In this document: positions 33,843 through 44,818 of the stretch, in pieces
How positions within the stretch are numbered: the first letter of the stretch is position 1
Layout of the letters: each line of letters opens with the position of its first letter
Assembly: GCA_933207985.1 (NCBI GenBank)
Contig: OW240916.1
Coordinates: 87,550,699-87,614,698, forward strand
Reading direction: 5' to 3'
From: Pelobates cultripes
Taxonomy: Eukaryota; Chordata; Amphibia; Anura; Pelobatidae
DNA: 64,000 bases
Position numbers and translations under genes: made by a program
Notes under the pieces: generated by a model
Databases searched by the model: none
What the model was told of the DNA's origin: nothing
The model's input: the letters and a program-made list of their open reading frames with translations, nothing else

Positions 33843-35412
33843 CACCCTGTTCCAAATTATTATCCAAATTCTATTTAAGTGTCACAAAGATTAAATATTT
33901 TGTTTTTCAGTTTAACTCATGGATGGCATTGTGTCTCAGGGCTCTTTTGATCACTGAAAACAATCTCGGACACCTGTGATAGTTAGATTGCCAGGTGAGC
34001 CCAATTTAAGGAAAAACTACTAAAGGAGGGTGTTCCACATTATTAAGCAGAGCGCCATTTTCATGCAATTTGGGGAAGAAAAAGGATCTCTCTGCTGCCG
34101 AAAAGAGTAAAATAGTTCAATGCCTTGGACGAGGTATGATATTTCACGAAAACGTAAGCGTGATCATTGCACTATTAAGAGATTTGTGGCTGATTCAGAG
34201 TACAGACGGGTTCATGCAGATAAAGACACATTGAGGAAGATTTCTGCCAGATTCATGCATCGGATCAAGAGAGCAGCTGCTAAAATAACATGACATAGCA
34301 GAAAACAGATATTTGAAGCTGCTGGTGCCTCTGGAGTACCACGGACATCAAGGTGTAGAGTCCTCCAGAGTCTTTCAACTGTGCATAAACCTTCTATTCG
34401 GCCACCACTAACCAATGCTCACAAGCAGAAACAGCTGCATTGGGCAGAAAAATACATGAAGACTAATTTTCAAACCGTCCTGTTCACTGATGAGTGCCGT
34501 GCAACCCTGGATGGTCCAGATGGATGGAGAAGTGGATGGTTGGTGGACGGCCACCCTGTTCCAACAAGGCTGTGACGTCAGCAAGGCGGTGGTGGAGTCA
34601 TGTTTTGGGTCGGAATCATGGGAAGAGAGCTGGTCGGCCCCTTTAGGGTCCCCGAAGGTGTAAAGATAACCTCTGCAAAGTATGTGGAGTTTCTGACTGA
34701 CCACTTTCTTCTCTGGTACAGAAGGAAGAACTATGCTTTCTGTAATAAAATCATATTCATGCATGACAATGCACCATGTCATGCTGCAAAGAATACCTCT
34801 GCATCAATGGCTGCTATGGGGATAAAAGGAGAGAAAGTCATGGTGTGGCCTCCATCCTCCCCTGACCTCAATCCTATTGAGAACCTTTGGAGCATCCTCA
34901 AGCAAAAGATCTATGAGGGTGGGAGGGAGTTTAAATCCAAACAGCAGCTCTGGGAGGCTATTCGACATCTTGCAAACAAATTCAAGCAGAAAGTGTCCAA
35001 AAACTCACAAGTTCAATGGATGCAAGACTTGTGAAGTTGCTATCAAGTAAGGGGTCCTATGTTAAAATGTAACGTGACCTGTTAAAATGTTTAAAAATTT
35101 AAAATGTTGTTATAAGTTTGATTGAAATAGCTTTTGATTTCAGTAAATATGCTGCAAACACAACAAATGACAATTTTCAGTTCTTTACAACCTATAAAGT
35201 GTTTTGAAACTTACTGTGCGTAATAATTTGGAACAGTTCATTGTAAGTTTTTTATTTTTTTTTAAAAATACTGTTATCGTTAGGTTCGTTTAATAAAATT
35301 TGAATTGTACTCTTACTAGTTGATAACATGAGAATTAAGCTGACTGTTATTTACATCAATTATTTAGGTAAATGAGAAAAATATAATTTTCATAATAATT
35401 TGGAACAGGGTG
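33843..35412 (+). mobile_element. Tc1/mariner transposon (DD37E spacing), complete ends
   Basis: 1570 bases flanked by TA (33841-33842 and 35413-35414). The ends are CACCCTGTTCCAAATTATTA and its reverse complement. A second copy of the end motif lies inside each end (TGTTCCACATTATTAAG at about 34030, GTAATAATTTGGAACAG at about 35219), giving two likely transposase-binding sites per end. It encodes one decayed transposase. An autonomous-length element that is now dead. Confidence 0.93.
34066..35034 (+). pseudogene. Tc1/mariner transposase with DD37E triad, broken
   Basis: A cut-and-paste DDE transposase. N-terminal helix-turn-helix part: KKKDLSAAEKSKIVQCLGRG (34075-34135), then after a frameshift (34135-34155) TIKRFVADSEYRRVHADK and ISARFMHRIKRAAAK. 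Catalytic core: VLFTDECRATLDGPDG (first Asp codon 34489), GGGGVMFWVGIMGREL, IFMHDNAPCHAAK (second Asp codon 34765) and SSPDLNPIENLWSILKQ (Glu codon 34879). There are 37 residues between the second Asp and the Glu, not the 34 of canonical Tc1. In-frame TGA at 34291 and 34573. No clear start codon. All three catalytic residues remain. Confidence 0.9.
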
Positions 35413-35414
35413 TA

Positions 35415-36609
35415 GTTCTACTCCTTTTAAAAAAAAATCTATTATAGCTTTGTTTTAATGTGAAATTCCTGCACCTCATGGTATAATGATCATATGTTCA
35501 TTAGCTTTCACATTTTTTTTTACATTCTTAGCTTGTATTCTCTTGTGATTTATTACATGTTCTGTGCAGGATTAGTTCTGTGTCCTACAGATTTAGTTTG
35601 CAATTATCATGGTACTTTCACTTTGTCTTTGCACCATGTGCAAGACTTGTGTGCCAGTGTTACTGTGAAGTAATTGCATGTGAGCTCACAATGTTTCATA
35701 TGCTTGAGCTATATTTATTGCAGTGCATATTGAGGTCTGCTTGCAAATGTCATTTTCCTTGGACCTACCTAGAACTGAATCCAGTTAGATTTCATCTTGT
35801 ATATCACAGTCACAGAAGGCACACTCTGTTTCTCTTAGGTGTCACTGGGTGACCCATTTATCTAAATATTCTGTTGTACCTTATTTTCTTCAACATAACT
35901 TAGAAGTTTGTTTTAGGATTGCAATGTGTTTCAAAATTCTTGAATCCTCTTCATACTATTGTTGTTGTTAGTAATGGCTTTGGACATAATAATACTTGGT
36001 AGCATAAGCTCTGTGTACTGTCAAATTTTGTCAACTTCAGGCTAAACTGTAAGACAAAATAGCCCCTACTTTGACATATAATATCTTTTGACTGTATTGA
36101 AATTTCAGTTAAATTATAGCTCTTACCATATGTTTCACATTATAAAATTAAGAAATGGTTATGTGTTTTCTAATTCTACTTAGCATATTTGTCTGTAGTA
36201 GTTATGGTGCCAATTGTGCTCTGGTGCCCCCTAAAAGGTCTACCAGGCAAATGGCACAGCCTTTCTGAATGCTTGGTAAACTGTTCACTGTGCAAAGCCC
36301 CACACTGCAGGGCTTAGCTCATTGGCGTATAGCTATCGGCTGACACTTTTAGTCAGCTCTGTTGCAGGGTTTAGTTCATGAGAGCTAACAGAAGCTCCTA
36401 GTAGGAGCTTCCAGTTCTCCGTGGATAATGTGACTGGTGACCTGTGGACCCCAAATAAGAAGTCAAACTATTATCAAACGGATAGAATACCTCCCCTGAG
36501 GATGCTTTCTCTTCCTTTAAGTTTGGCACAATGGAGATTTTAGAATCTTCCCGGTCTCCTACTTTGTTCTTTGTTTTTATTTTTTACTTTGTCTCTGGAC
36601 ACTTATTAA
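35415..36609. other. Unrecognised DNA
   Basis: AT-rich. A small ORF (35580-35852) without motifs. 36230-36540 is less AT-rich, with several short palindromes (for example GCTCCTAGTAGGAGC at about 36394), and may be an unknown MITE. Confidence 0.4.
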
Positions 36610-36869
36610 CCCCTTAACGCCGTTACGGCGTTCTATGCCAACCCTATTTAAATGGGCTTTACAGCCATTGCGGCAGCATAGAACGCTGTAACGGCTTGTA
36701 GCCCCAGGAGGTGAAATTTACTTACCTCTGCCGCGATCCTCTTTAGGAAGACTGCCTGACAGCCCAGGCAGCCCTCCCATGGCAAATCAGGCCTCGGGGG
36801 CCATGTGATCGCTCTCAAAGATTTTTTTAATAAATTATATATACATATGTAATTTCATTCTAACTGTAT

Positions 36870-36907
<38 letters not shown>

Positions 36908-36970
36908 ACAAAATACACTTAGAATGACATTCTATATATATCTATCTATATATAAAATACAAATAACCGC

Positions 36971-37001
<31 letters not shown>

Positions 37002-38240
37002 AATATATATATAATTACATAAATAACTACATAAGTGTACACGTAGACTTTAAATACATATATATGTTTATATATCTAAATTCTACGTGTATATTTAAGT
37101 AATATTTTAACATAATTATGTGATCTCATTAATTAAAATTTGATTGACATGCCTGACATTCCAGGCAGAAAGTGCAGAGAATTTGAATTTAACCCTATAA
37201 CCCTATAACTTTCCAAGACACCATAAAACCTGTACATGGGGGGTACTGTTTTACTCGTGAGACTTTGCTGAACACAAACATTAGTGTTTCAAAATAGTAA
37301 CTTGTATTACAACAATGATATTTTTAGTAAAAGTGAAGTATTTTGCATTTTTCACACACGAATGGCACTTTTACTGACAATATTATTGTTGTTATATGTT
37401 TTACTGTTTTAGAACACTTATTTTTGTGTTCAGTGAAGTCTCCCAAGTATAACAGTACCCTCCATGTACAGTTTTTATGGAGTTTTGGAAAGTTAGAGAG
37501 TCAAATATAAGGCTTGCATTTCATTTTTTTCACATTGAAATTTGTCAGATTGGTTATGTTACCTTTGAGACCGTATGGTAGCCCAGGAATGAGAATTACC
37601 CCCATGATGGCATACCATTTGCAAAAGTAGACAACCCAAGGTATTGCAAATGGGGTATGTCCAGTCATTTTTAGTAGGGACATAGTCACAAACACTGGCC
37701 AGATATTTGTTTTTTTGCTTTTTTCACACAAAAACAAATATGAATGCTAACTTTGGCCAGTGTTTGTGACTAAATGGCTACTGCAAAAGACTGGACATAC
37801 CCCATTTGCAATACCTTGGGTAGTCTACTTGTCAAACGGTATGCCATCATGGGGGTCATTCTCATTCCTGGGCTACCACACGGTCTCAAAGGTAACATTA
37901 CTAATCTAGCAAATTTCAATGTGAAAAACCTGAAAAATTGAATGTGCTGTATTTATTTCTTTGCAGTAAAAGCTAACAGTAGTATGACATTTACAGCTAA
38001 AATGTGAGGCGGATACATAGTTTTTTTTATTTTATTCATAATAGATTATGTTTCATATATGAATAGCTCCTGTAAAATTAAAGCCCTGTTTCTCCTGAAC
38101 AAAATGATATATAATAAGTGTGGGTGCACTTTATATGAAAGAGGTGAATTACGATTAAACAGACATATAGCGCAAATTCCAGTTTTTGTTTACATTTTGT
38201 TTTGATCAGAATGTGTACTATTAACTCTGTCCTGAAGGGG
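36610..38240. mobile_element. TTAA composite foldback element I
   Basis: 1631 bases between TTAA at 36606-36609 and 38241-38244. Ends CCCCTTAACGCCG and CCTGAAGGGG. Internally it is built of nested inverted repeats: a tip hairpin (36613-36631 with 36672-36694), (TA)n islands (36840-37020), arms 37196-37310 with 37385-37505, and arms about 37540-37735 with 37741-37930. No transposase. TTAA target use fits piggyBac or Kolobok mobilisation. ORFs in the arms are incidental. Confidence 0.85.
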
Positions 38241-38260
38241 TTAACCCCTCAACCCCTAAA

Positions 38261-38608
38261 CCCCTTAAGACTGGAGGGCGTAAATTACGCCCTATTTTAG
38301 GCGGCTCTAAACGCCGCCGGGCGTAATTGTACGCCTTCCGGTCTTTCTTTACTTACCCGGTCGCCGGCGGTCCCACGCCGGCGATCGCGGTGGGGGGGAC
38401 TCCCAGGGAGCCCCCCACGGTAGATCTTCCTCCTCCGGTGCCCCCCGGCCATGTGAGAGTGAGGTCCTTGCGAGGACCCCACAATCATATGGCCGGGGGT
38501 AGCTGCCTCCTGCATTGCCAGCAGGGGGGCTGCCTGTAATGACAAGTGGTCCCCCTGCTGGCTGAAAATAAAATTAAAATAAATTAATTAAAAAGTAAAG
38601 TGTAAAAA

Positions 38609-38648
<40 letters not shown>

Positions 38649-39472
38649 TTAGATCATATATATATCTTATATATATATGATCTAAGTATATATATACACA
38701 TATACATACACACACATACACTGTCTAGGTGTATGTTACTATTAATATATATAATTATATATATATATATATTAATATCAAATTACACGTAGACTGATAC
38801 TGATTAAATATATATATAATTATTGTTATATATATATTTATATATAATATAAAAAAATTAAATATGTAAATACGTTAAAAAATAAAATAAAAAAAATAAT
38901 TAAAAAATATAAAGATGTGTGTTATTTCGTTGTAACTGTATTGTGATATTAATATATATATATTTATATCAAAATACACGTACAACGAAATAATATATAT
39001 ATCTACATACATAAATATATACGTATATATCACTATATATATACTTATATATAAATAAAAATATTTTTTAAAAATTATATATATATATACACATATAGAT
39101 TTACATACGTATATATATACATATATTAATTCTACATATATATTTATGTAATATTTTTACATAATTAGGTATCTTAATTAATTACAATTAGTGGGACCTG
39201 CCTGACAACCCATGCCGAAAGTAAAGGGAATTTAATTTGCTAGCACTATATTTAACCCTATAACTTTCCAAGACACCATAAAACCTGTACATGGGGGGTA
39301 CTGTTCTACTCGGGAGACTTAGCTGAACACAAATATTAGTGTTTCAAAACAGTAAACTGTATTACAACGATGATATCGCCAGTAAAAGTGAAGTTTTTTG
39401 CATTTTTCATGCACAAACAGCAGTTACACGGACGATATTATTGCTGTGATACTTTTTACTGTTTTGAAACAC
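38261..39472. mobile_element. TTAA composite foldback element II, 3' truncated
   Basis: Starts CCCCTTAAGACTGGAGGGCG after a degenerate TAAA. It has a GC-rich 5' part (38281-38560, with GCGGTCCC...GGGACC-like pairings), long (TA)n-rich DNA (38619-39120), then sequence homologous to element I (AAGACACCATAAAACCTG, GGGGGGTACTGTT). It stops where L1-C begins. No right end was found beyond L1-C, so the rest is lost. Confidence 0.75.
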
Positions 39473-39487
39473 AATTTACACAATTTA

Positions 39488-41936
39488 AACAATTTATACA
39501 AGCCTGGCATGATGACTTAGGCCGCACTTTTACCGTAGACCAATGGTCCAGAGCTTTCACAATTTACAAGGGCAACACAGCATGCATCACACACTTTGAT
39601 CAAATACAGAAACTACAATACAGGTGGTACCTGGTCCCAATAAGACTAGCACATATATTCCCTGGCACCTCCTCTCAGTGCTGGAGATGCAGGACGGAAA
39701 GGGGCTCAATGTACCACGTATGGTGGACGTGTAAGCTCCTCCGACCCTACACAGAGTCACTCCCTGAGGCGATGCAATTGGCACATATTATCACTCTCCC
39801 CAAACCAGGCAAGCCACCAACATGCCCGCAAAACTTCAGACCAATCTCGCTCCTTAATACGGACGCCAAACTCCTGGCCAAATTGTATGCACTGAGACTC
39901 GGACCTATACTTCCTTGTGTTATCCATGACAATCAAGTGGGGTTTGTGACACGACGACAGGGGGCAGACAATACTAGAAAAGTCCTCAGCATAATACATA
40001 GTCTCAAAATCTCAAAGGAAGGGGGCTGTTGCTATCCCTAGACGCGGAAAAGGCTTTCGACCAACTGGGCTGGGGGTTCCTGGGAGCAGTCCTACACAAA
40101 TTTGGACTCCCGGGGGGCCTCATCTCGGCAGTCGGAGCCTTGTACTCGGCACCAATGGCTAAGGTGCTGAACTCGGGTTTTGTGTCTAACAAACTCAAAA
40201 TTTACAAATGGGACTAGACAGGGATGCCCCCTGTCGCCCCTACTGTATGTATTAGCGCTGGAGACCCTGGCGGCCGTGATTCGGGCAAACCCATCCATAC
40301 AGGGCGTACAAGTGGGTAACAAAAGATACACCCTCAACATCTTTGCAAACGACATACTCCTGACTTTGCGCAGCCAAAAATCTCATTCCCCAATTTATCA
40401 CAGTGCATACAAGACTATAACAAAGTATCCTACTATAAACTCAATTTGACGAAAACACAAGCGATGGGGCTTGACCTCCCGGGACACCTCATACGGACAC
40501 TGAAGGCATCCTTTAACTTTGACTGGAGGGACGACTACATAACCTTCTTAGGGATCAAAATAGCTAAGACAACACACCTAGTGCTCAAATACAATTACGA
40601 GCAGCTATCACAAGAGGTAACACAAACACTCCAAGCATGGGACAGCGATTTCCATTCCTGGCACGGGCGCATAGCGGCCTTCAAGATGATGCTGCTCCCA
40701 AAACTGCAATACCTGTACCGCACACTACAGATCCACATCCCCAAACAATTTATGGTAGCCCTACAAAAAACCATTACACAATTTGTATGGGCAAATAAAA
40801 GACCCAGAGTAGCAATGCACACGCTTAAGAAACCCGTAGCTAAGGGAGAGATGAACTTCCCAGACATAAAACTGTATTACAAGGCCGTGCTCCTCTCCAC
40901 AGTAGCGATCACACATAGGACGACCACAACCCCACAATGGGTAGCCATAGAATCCCACTGGTCATGCAAAGCCGGGCTATATCACCTATTCTGGGTACAG
41001 AAACAACAGAGGCCCGACACACCACACATCCTAGCGACGACCAAACATCTGACATTTGACTATACCAATTGGACAAGAGCAGGATGTACACACATACACC
41101 ACCTATACAGTGGAACCACCGTGAAACAATTCCCAGACTTGCAGTTACGGTTTGACCTCCTAAACAGAGCACTCTTCTCATACCTACAGCTTAAATCCCT
41201 ACTGCAGACAACCACAAGCTGCCTGCAGGTGCCCACAATCTCCAGATTTGACACCTGGTGTCTCGATGGCACACCACACAAAAAACTCTTCTCGATGGTG
41301 TATGCAACACTGCTGGAACACACACAAACCAACACAGACAAATTTATACAAGCCTGGCACGATGACTTAGGCCGCACTTTTACCGTAGACCAATGGTCCA
41401 GAGCTTTCACAATTTACAAGGGCAACACAGCATGCATCACACACTTTGATCAAATACGGAAACTGCAATACAGGTGGTACCTGGTCTCAATAAGACTAGC
41501 ACATATATTCCCTGGCACCTCCTCTCAGTGCTGGAGATGCGGGACGGAAAGGGGCTCAATGTACCACGTATGGTGGACGTGTAAGCTCATCTGACCCTAC
41601 TGGACCACAGTGGGCGAGATTCTCACCCACTTGCTACCTATGCCCATAGCTAACACCTGAGATGTGCCTCTTATATATATGGCCTGAGAACCTGACGAAA
41701 GTCCACACCAAACTGTTATTCCACACAATAATAGCAGCATGTACCCTCATAGCCAGAGCATGGAAGACACAAGAAGCCCCCACAAAAAGTATGCTGATTC
41801 GAAAAATCCAAACAAACTGGGAATACAAACTAATGCCAGACCAACAATTAGGAAACAGTGGGTAACAGCAGAGGTTGGACAAATGTGGGAAGTATACTGG
41901 CTAACGATGAGAAACCAGATAGAGAGGGACGAGTAA
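39488..41936 (+). pseudogene. L1-C ORF2 (reverse transcriptase, Cys/His domain), chimeric
   Basis: Order: QAWHDDLGRTFTVDQWSRAF, QCWRCRTERGSMYHVWWTC (displaced C-terminal knuckle), then in frame IITLPKPGKPPTCP, NFRPISLLNTDAKLLAKL and QVGFVTRRQGADN. After a frameshift near 40020: LSLDAEKAFDQLGWG (motif A intact), NGTRQGCPLSPLLYVLAL (motif B, about 40205) and NIFANDILLTL (motif C, about 40340, first Asp changed to Asn). A long clean stretch of 382 codons (40446-41594) covers thumb and C-terminal region to CWRCGTERGSMYHVWWTC. Remaining C-terminal pieces run to 41936 with stops. Confidence 0.92.
39491..39750 (+). repeat. Displaced copy of the L1-C C-terminal segment
   Basis: 260 bases matching 41341-41600 with about seven differences. 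Homology ends at CCCTAC, after which this copy continues with RT-upstream sequence and the other with 3' sequence. Confidence 0.93.
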
Positions 41937-42833
41937 ACCCAAAATGAGTACTGACAGGATGCACACCGGTCACAACCTGGGACCTGGAACTCAGAACACA
42001 CCGAGGTAAAAAGGGAACCCCACCATACAACACACCCTTCAAATAGATAAAGATCGCACATAGAGTGTTAACCCCTCAGTTAGAAGGAACCGCAAAGCAA
42101 TAACACCCACATGTAAATATGTTACGCCCTCCCCCACCTATATGTTATCCCCCCAACCCTCCCCCATGCGGAGCACAGCGGCATCAGGGAAGGTAAACTA
42201 TCACAAGATGGCATAAGCCTGAAATGTGAGTGAGTACTGGGAGGCCCCATACATATAGCACACAAACTTCACGAGGGACTCTCAGAAGCCACCTGGAAAG
42301 GAGAAAAATGCAAAGAACCCCAAAAACACTAGTGGAATTCCCGCCTGACAAACCAACCACCAGGCTTCACCTCCCCTCCCACCCCACCCCCGTTGCGGAC
42401 CCTAAAGCCGAGGCTGGCCACCGATACATAATACCTAGGGAAAGGGGGGCAGCCGAAGGGGGATCGAAAACAAATACAAAAACATGATGCTTTACAGCGG
42501 CTTCAGAACAATATACCACCATGGAGCCGCAAGGGAGTGGCAACCCTACATACCTCACTCCAACATAAAATGCATAGTAATCATGATATCCCCCGCATTG
42601 TAAAAACCAATGTTACATGAATGCACTGTGTTTCTATGCATTAAACCTTTCCTGTACTCTTACCCATCAAAGCAAGACAAAATAATTGTCAAATTGAAAA
42701 AAATAAAACAAAATAGAAACACTGATTATCAAATAGCTAACTTTTCTGTCACACTGTTATAACATTCACTTGTACAATTCAGTGTATGTACAGTAAAAAA
42801 TAAATTGGTGCACTTACAGAACCGCTCTCAATT

Positions 42834-43302
42834 GAGAAAACCACATACGAGAGTAGAGTGATGTAACTGGGTCATATAGCACTCTAACCGATCATATGGA
42901 TCTAGCTGACTAGTGATAAAGGAAAAAATAGTATTTGTCATTGAAAACAAACAGATGCATTAAATAATTTTAAAATTAAAAATCATTGTAATGCCCAATA
43001 TAAAAAGCATATACAAATATCCACTTGGTTAATTACATAGTTACGTAGTCTGAAAAGAGACTTGCGTCCATCGAGTTCAGCCTTCCTCACATTTGTTTTT
43101 GAGAAGACCACATACGAGAAGGCAGAGTGAGGTAACTGGGTCATATAGCTCTCTAACTGATCATATGGATCTAGCTGAATAGTGATAAAGGAAAAAAATA
43201 GTATTTGTCATTGAAAACAAACAGATGCATTAAATAATTTTAAAATTAATAATCAGTGTAATGCCAAATATAAAAAGCATATACAAATACCCACTTGATT
43301 AA
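42834..43302 (+). repeat. 267-bp tandem duplication including a CR1 tail
   Basis: Copy 1 is 42834-43100 (unit, then a CR1 3' tail at 43029-43094). Copy 2 starts at 43101, is interrupted at 43303 by TTAA element III, and resumes at 44815 with the same CR1 tail. The copies differ by roughly 5 percent. Copy 1 therefore shows the uninterrupted insertion site. Confidence 0.9.
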
Positions 43303-44814
43303 CCCCTTAACGCCGTTACTTATACAGACAGTGACTCGAGTATAAGCCGAGTTGGGGTTTTTCAGCACAAAAAATGTGCTGAAAAACTCGGCTTATACTC
43401 GAGTATATACGGTATATATATATATAGATAAATACATATAATTACATAAAAGATTACATTAGTATACACGTAGAATTTAAATACCTATAAATGCATATAT
43501 ATAAAAATTCTACGTGTTTATTTAAGTAATCTTTTAACATAATTATGTGATTTGATTAATTAAAATTTGATTGACATGCCGGACAACACAGGGAGAAAGT
43601 GCAGAGAATTTAATTTGTAAGAACTATATTTGACCCTGTGACTCTCCAAGACACCATAAAACCTGTTCATAGGGGGTACTGTTTTACTCGGGAGACTTCG
43701 CTGAACTCAAATATTAGTGTTTCAAACTGGTAAATTGTAAATTGTATTACAAGGATGATATTTTAAGTAAAAGTGAAGTTTTTTGCATTTTTTTTGCATT
43801 TTTTACAAACAAACAAACGGCACTTTTATGGACTATATTATTGTTGTAATATGTTTTACTGTTTTAAAACACTAATATTTGTGTTTAGTGAAGTCTCCCG
43901 AGAATAACAATACCCCCCATGTACAGGTTTTATGGTGTTTTGGAAAGTTAGAGAGTCATATATAAGGCTTGCATTTCATTTTTGTGACATTCAATTTTTC
44001 AGGTTTTTCACATTGAAATTTGCTAGATTAGTAATGTTGCCTTTGAGAGCGTATGGTAGCCCAGGAATGAGAATTACCCCCATGATGGCATACCATTTGC
44101 AAAAGTAGACTACCCAAGGTATTGCAAGTGGGGTATGTCCAGTCTTTCTTAGTAGCCACTTAGTCACAAATGGCCAAATATTAGTTTTTTTCACACAAAA
44201 ACAAATATGAACGCTAACTTTGGCCAGTGTTTGTGACTAAGTGACTACTACAAAAGACTAAACATACCCCACGTTCAATACCTTGGGTTGTCTACTTTTT
44301 CAAATGGTATGCCATTATGGGGGTAATTCTCATTCCTGGGCTACCACACCGTCTCAAAGGTAACATTACTAATCTAGCAAATTTCAATGTGAAAATGGAA
44401 CGTTCTATATTTGACCCTTTAACTTTCCAAAACACCATAAAAACTGTTAATGGGGGGTACTGTTGTACTCGTGAGACATCGCTGATTACAAATATGGGCA
44501 TTTTTTGCAGTAATACCTAACAGTATTATGACATTAACAGCTAAAATGTCAGACAGAAATACAAATTAAAAAAAAAAATCTTATTTTCTCAATTTTTTTT
44601 TAATTTTATTCATAATAAATTATGTTCCTTGTATGAATAGTTAATGATAAATTAAAGCCCTGTTTCTCCTGAACAAAATGATATATAATAAGTGAGGGTG
44701 CATTTAATATGAAAGAGGTGAATTACGGTTGAACAGACATATAGCGCAAATTCCAGTTTTTGTTTACGTTTTGTTTTGATCAGAACGTGTACTATTGACT
44801 CCGTCCTGAAGGGG
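43303..44814. mobile_element. TTAA composite foldback element III
   Basis: 1512 bases between TTAA at 43299-43302 and 44815-44818. Ends CCCCTTAACGCCG and CCGTCCTGAAGGGG. Homologous to element I through most of its length, with the same nested arms (about 44000-44190 with 44200-44400; ACCATAAAACCTG arms near 43650 and 43920). A separate small hairpin MITE (43334-43404) sits near its left end. No coding gene. Confidence 0.9.
43334..43404. mobile_element. ACTCGAGTATAAGCCGAG hairpin MITE
   Basis: A perfect 18-bp outer stem (43334-43351 with 43387-43404) plus an inner stem TTTTTCAGCAC/GTGCTGAAAAA around an AAAAAAT loop. Absent from element I at the same place, so a nested insertion or family-specific segment. 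Confidence 0.8.
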
Positions 44815-44818
44815 TTAA

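Larger units (their letters stand above)
39473..42712 (+). mobile_element. L1-C: 5'-truncated chimeric L1-type LINE
   Basis: Related to L1-A in composition and peptides. It begins with a 260-base piece of its own C-terminal Cys/His region (39491-39750) joined to the RT, then runs through RT, the C-terminal region (where the same 260 bases recur at 41341-41600), 3' UTR (41937 onward) and an A-rich tail near 42690-42712. No endonuclease or ORF1. The 5' junction with element II has an AATTTA-type microhomology. Confidence 0.92.

Noticed and set aside
37190..37215. Interstitial telomere repeat (AACCCTATAACCCTATAACT)
   Set aside because: Only two or three units of a non-TTAGGG motif, and it recurs inside a TTAA element family.
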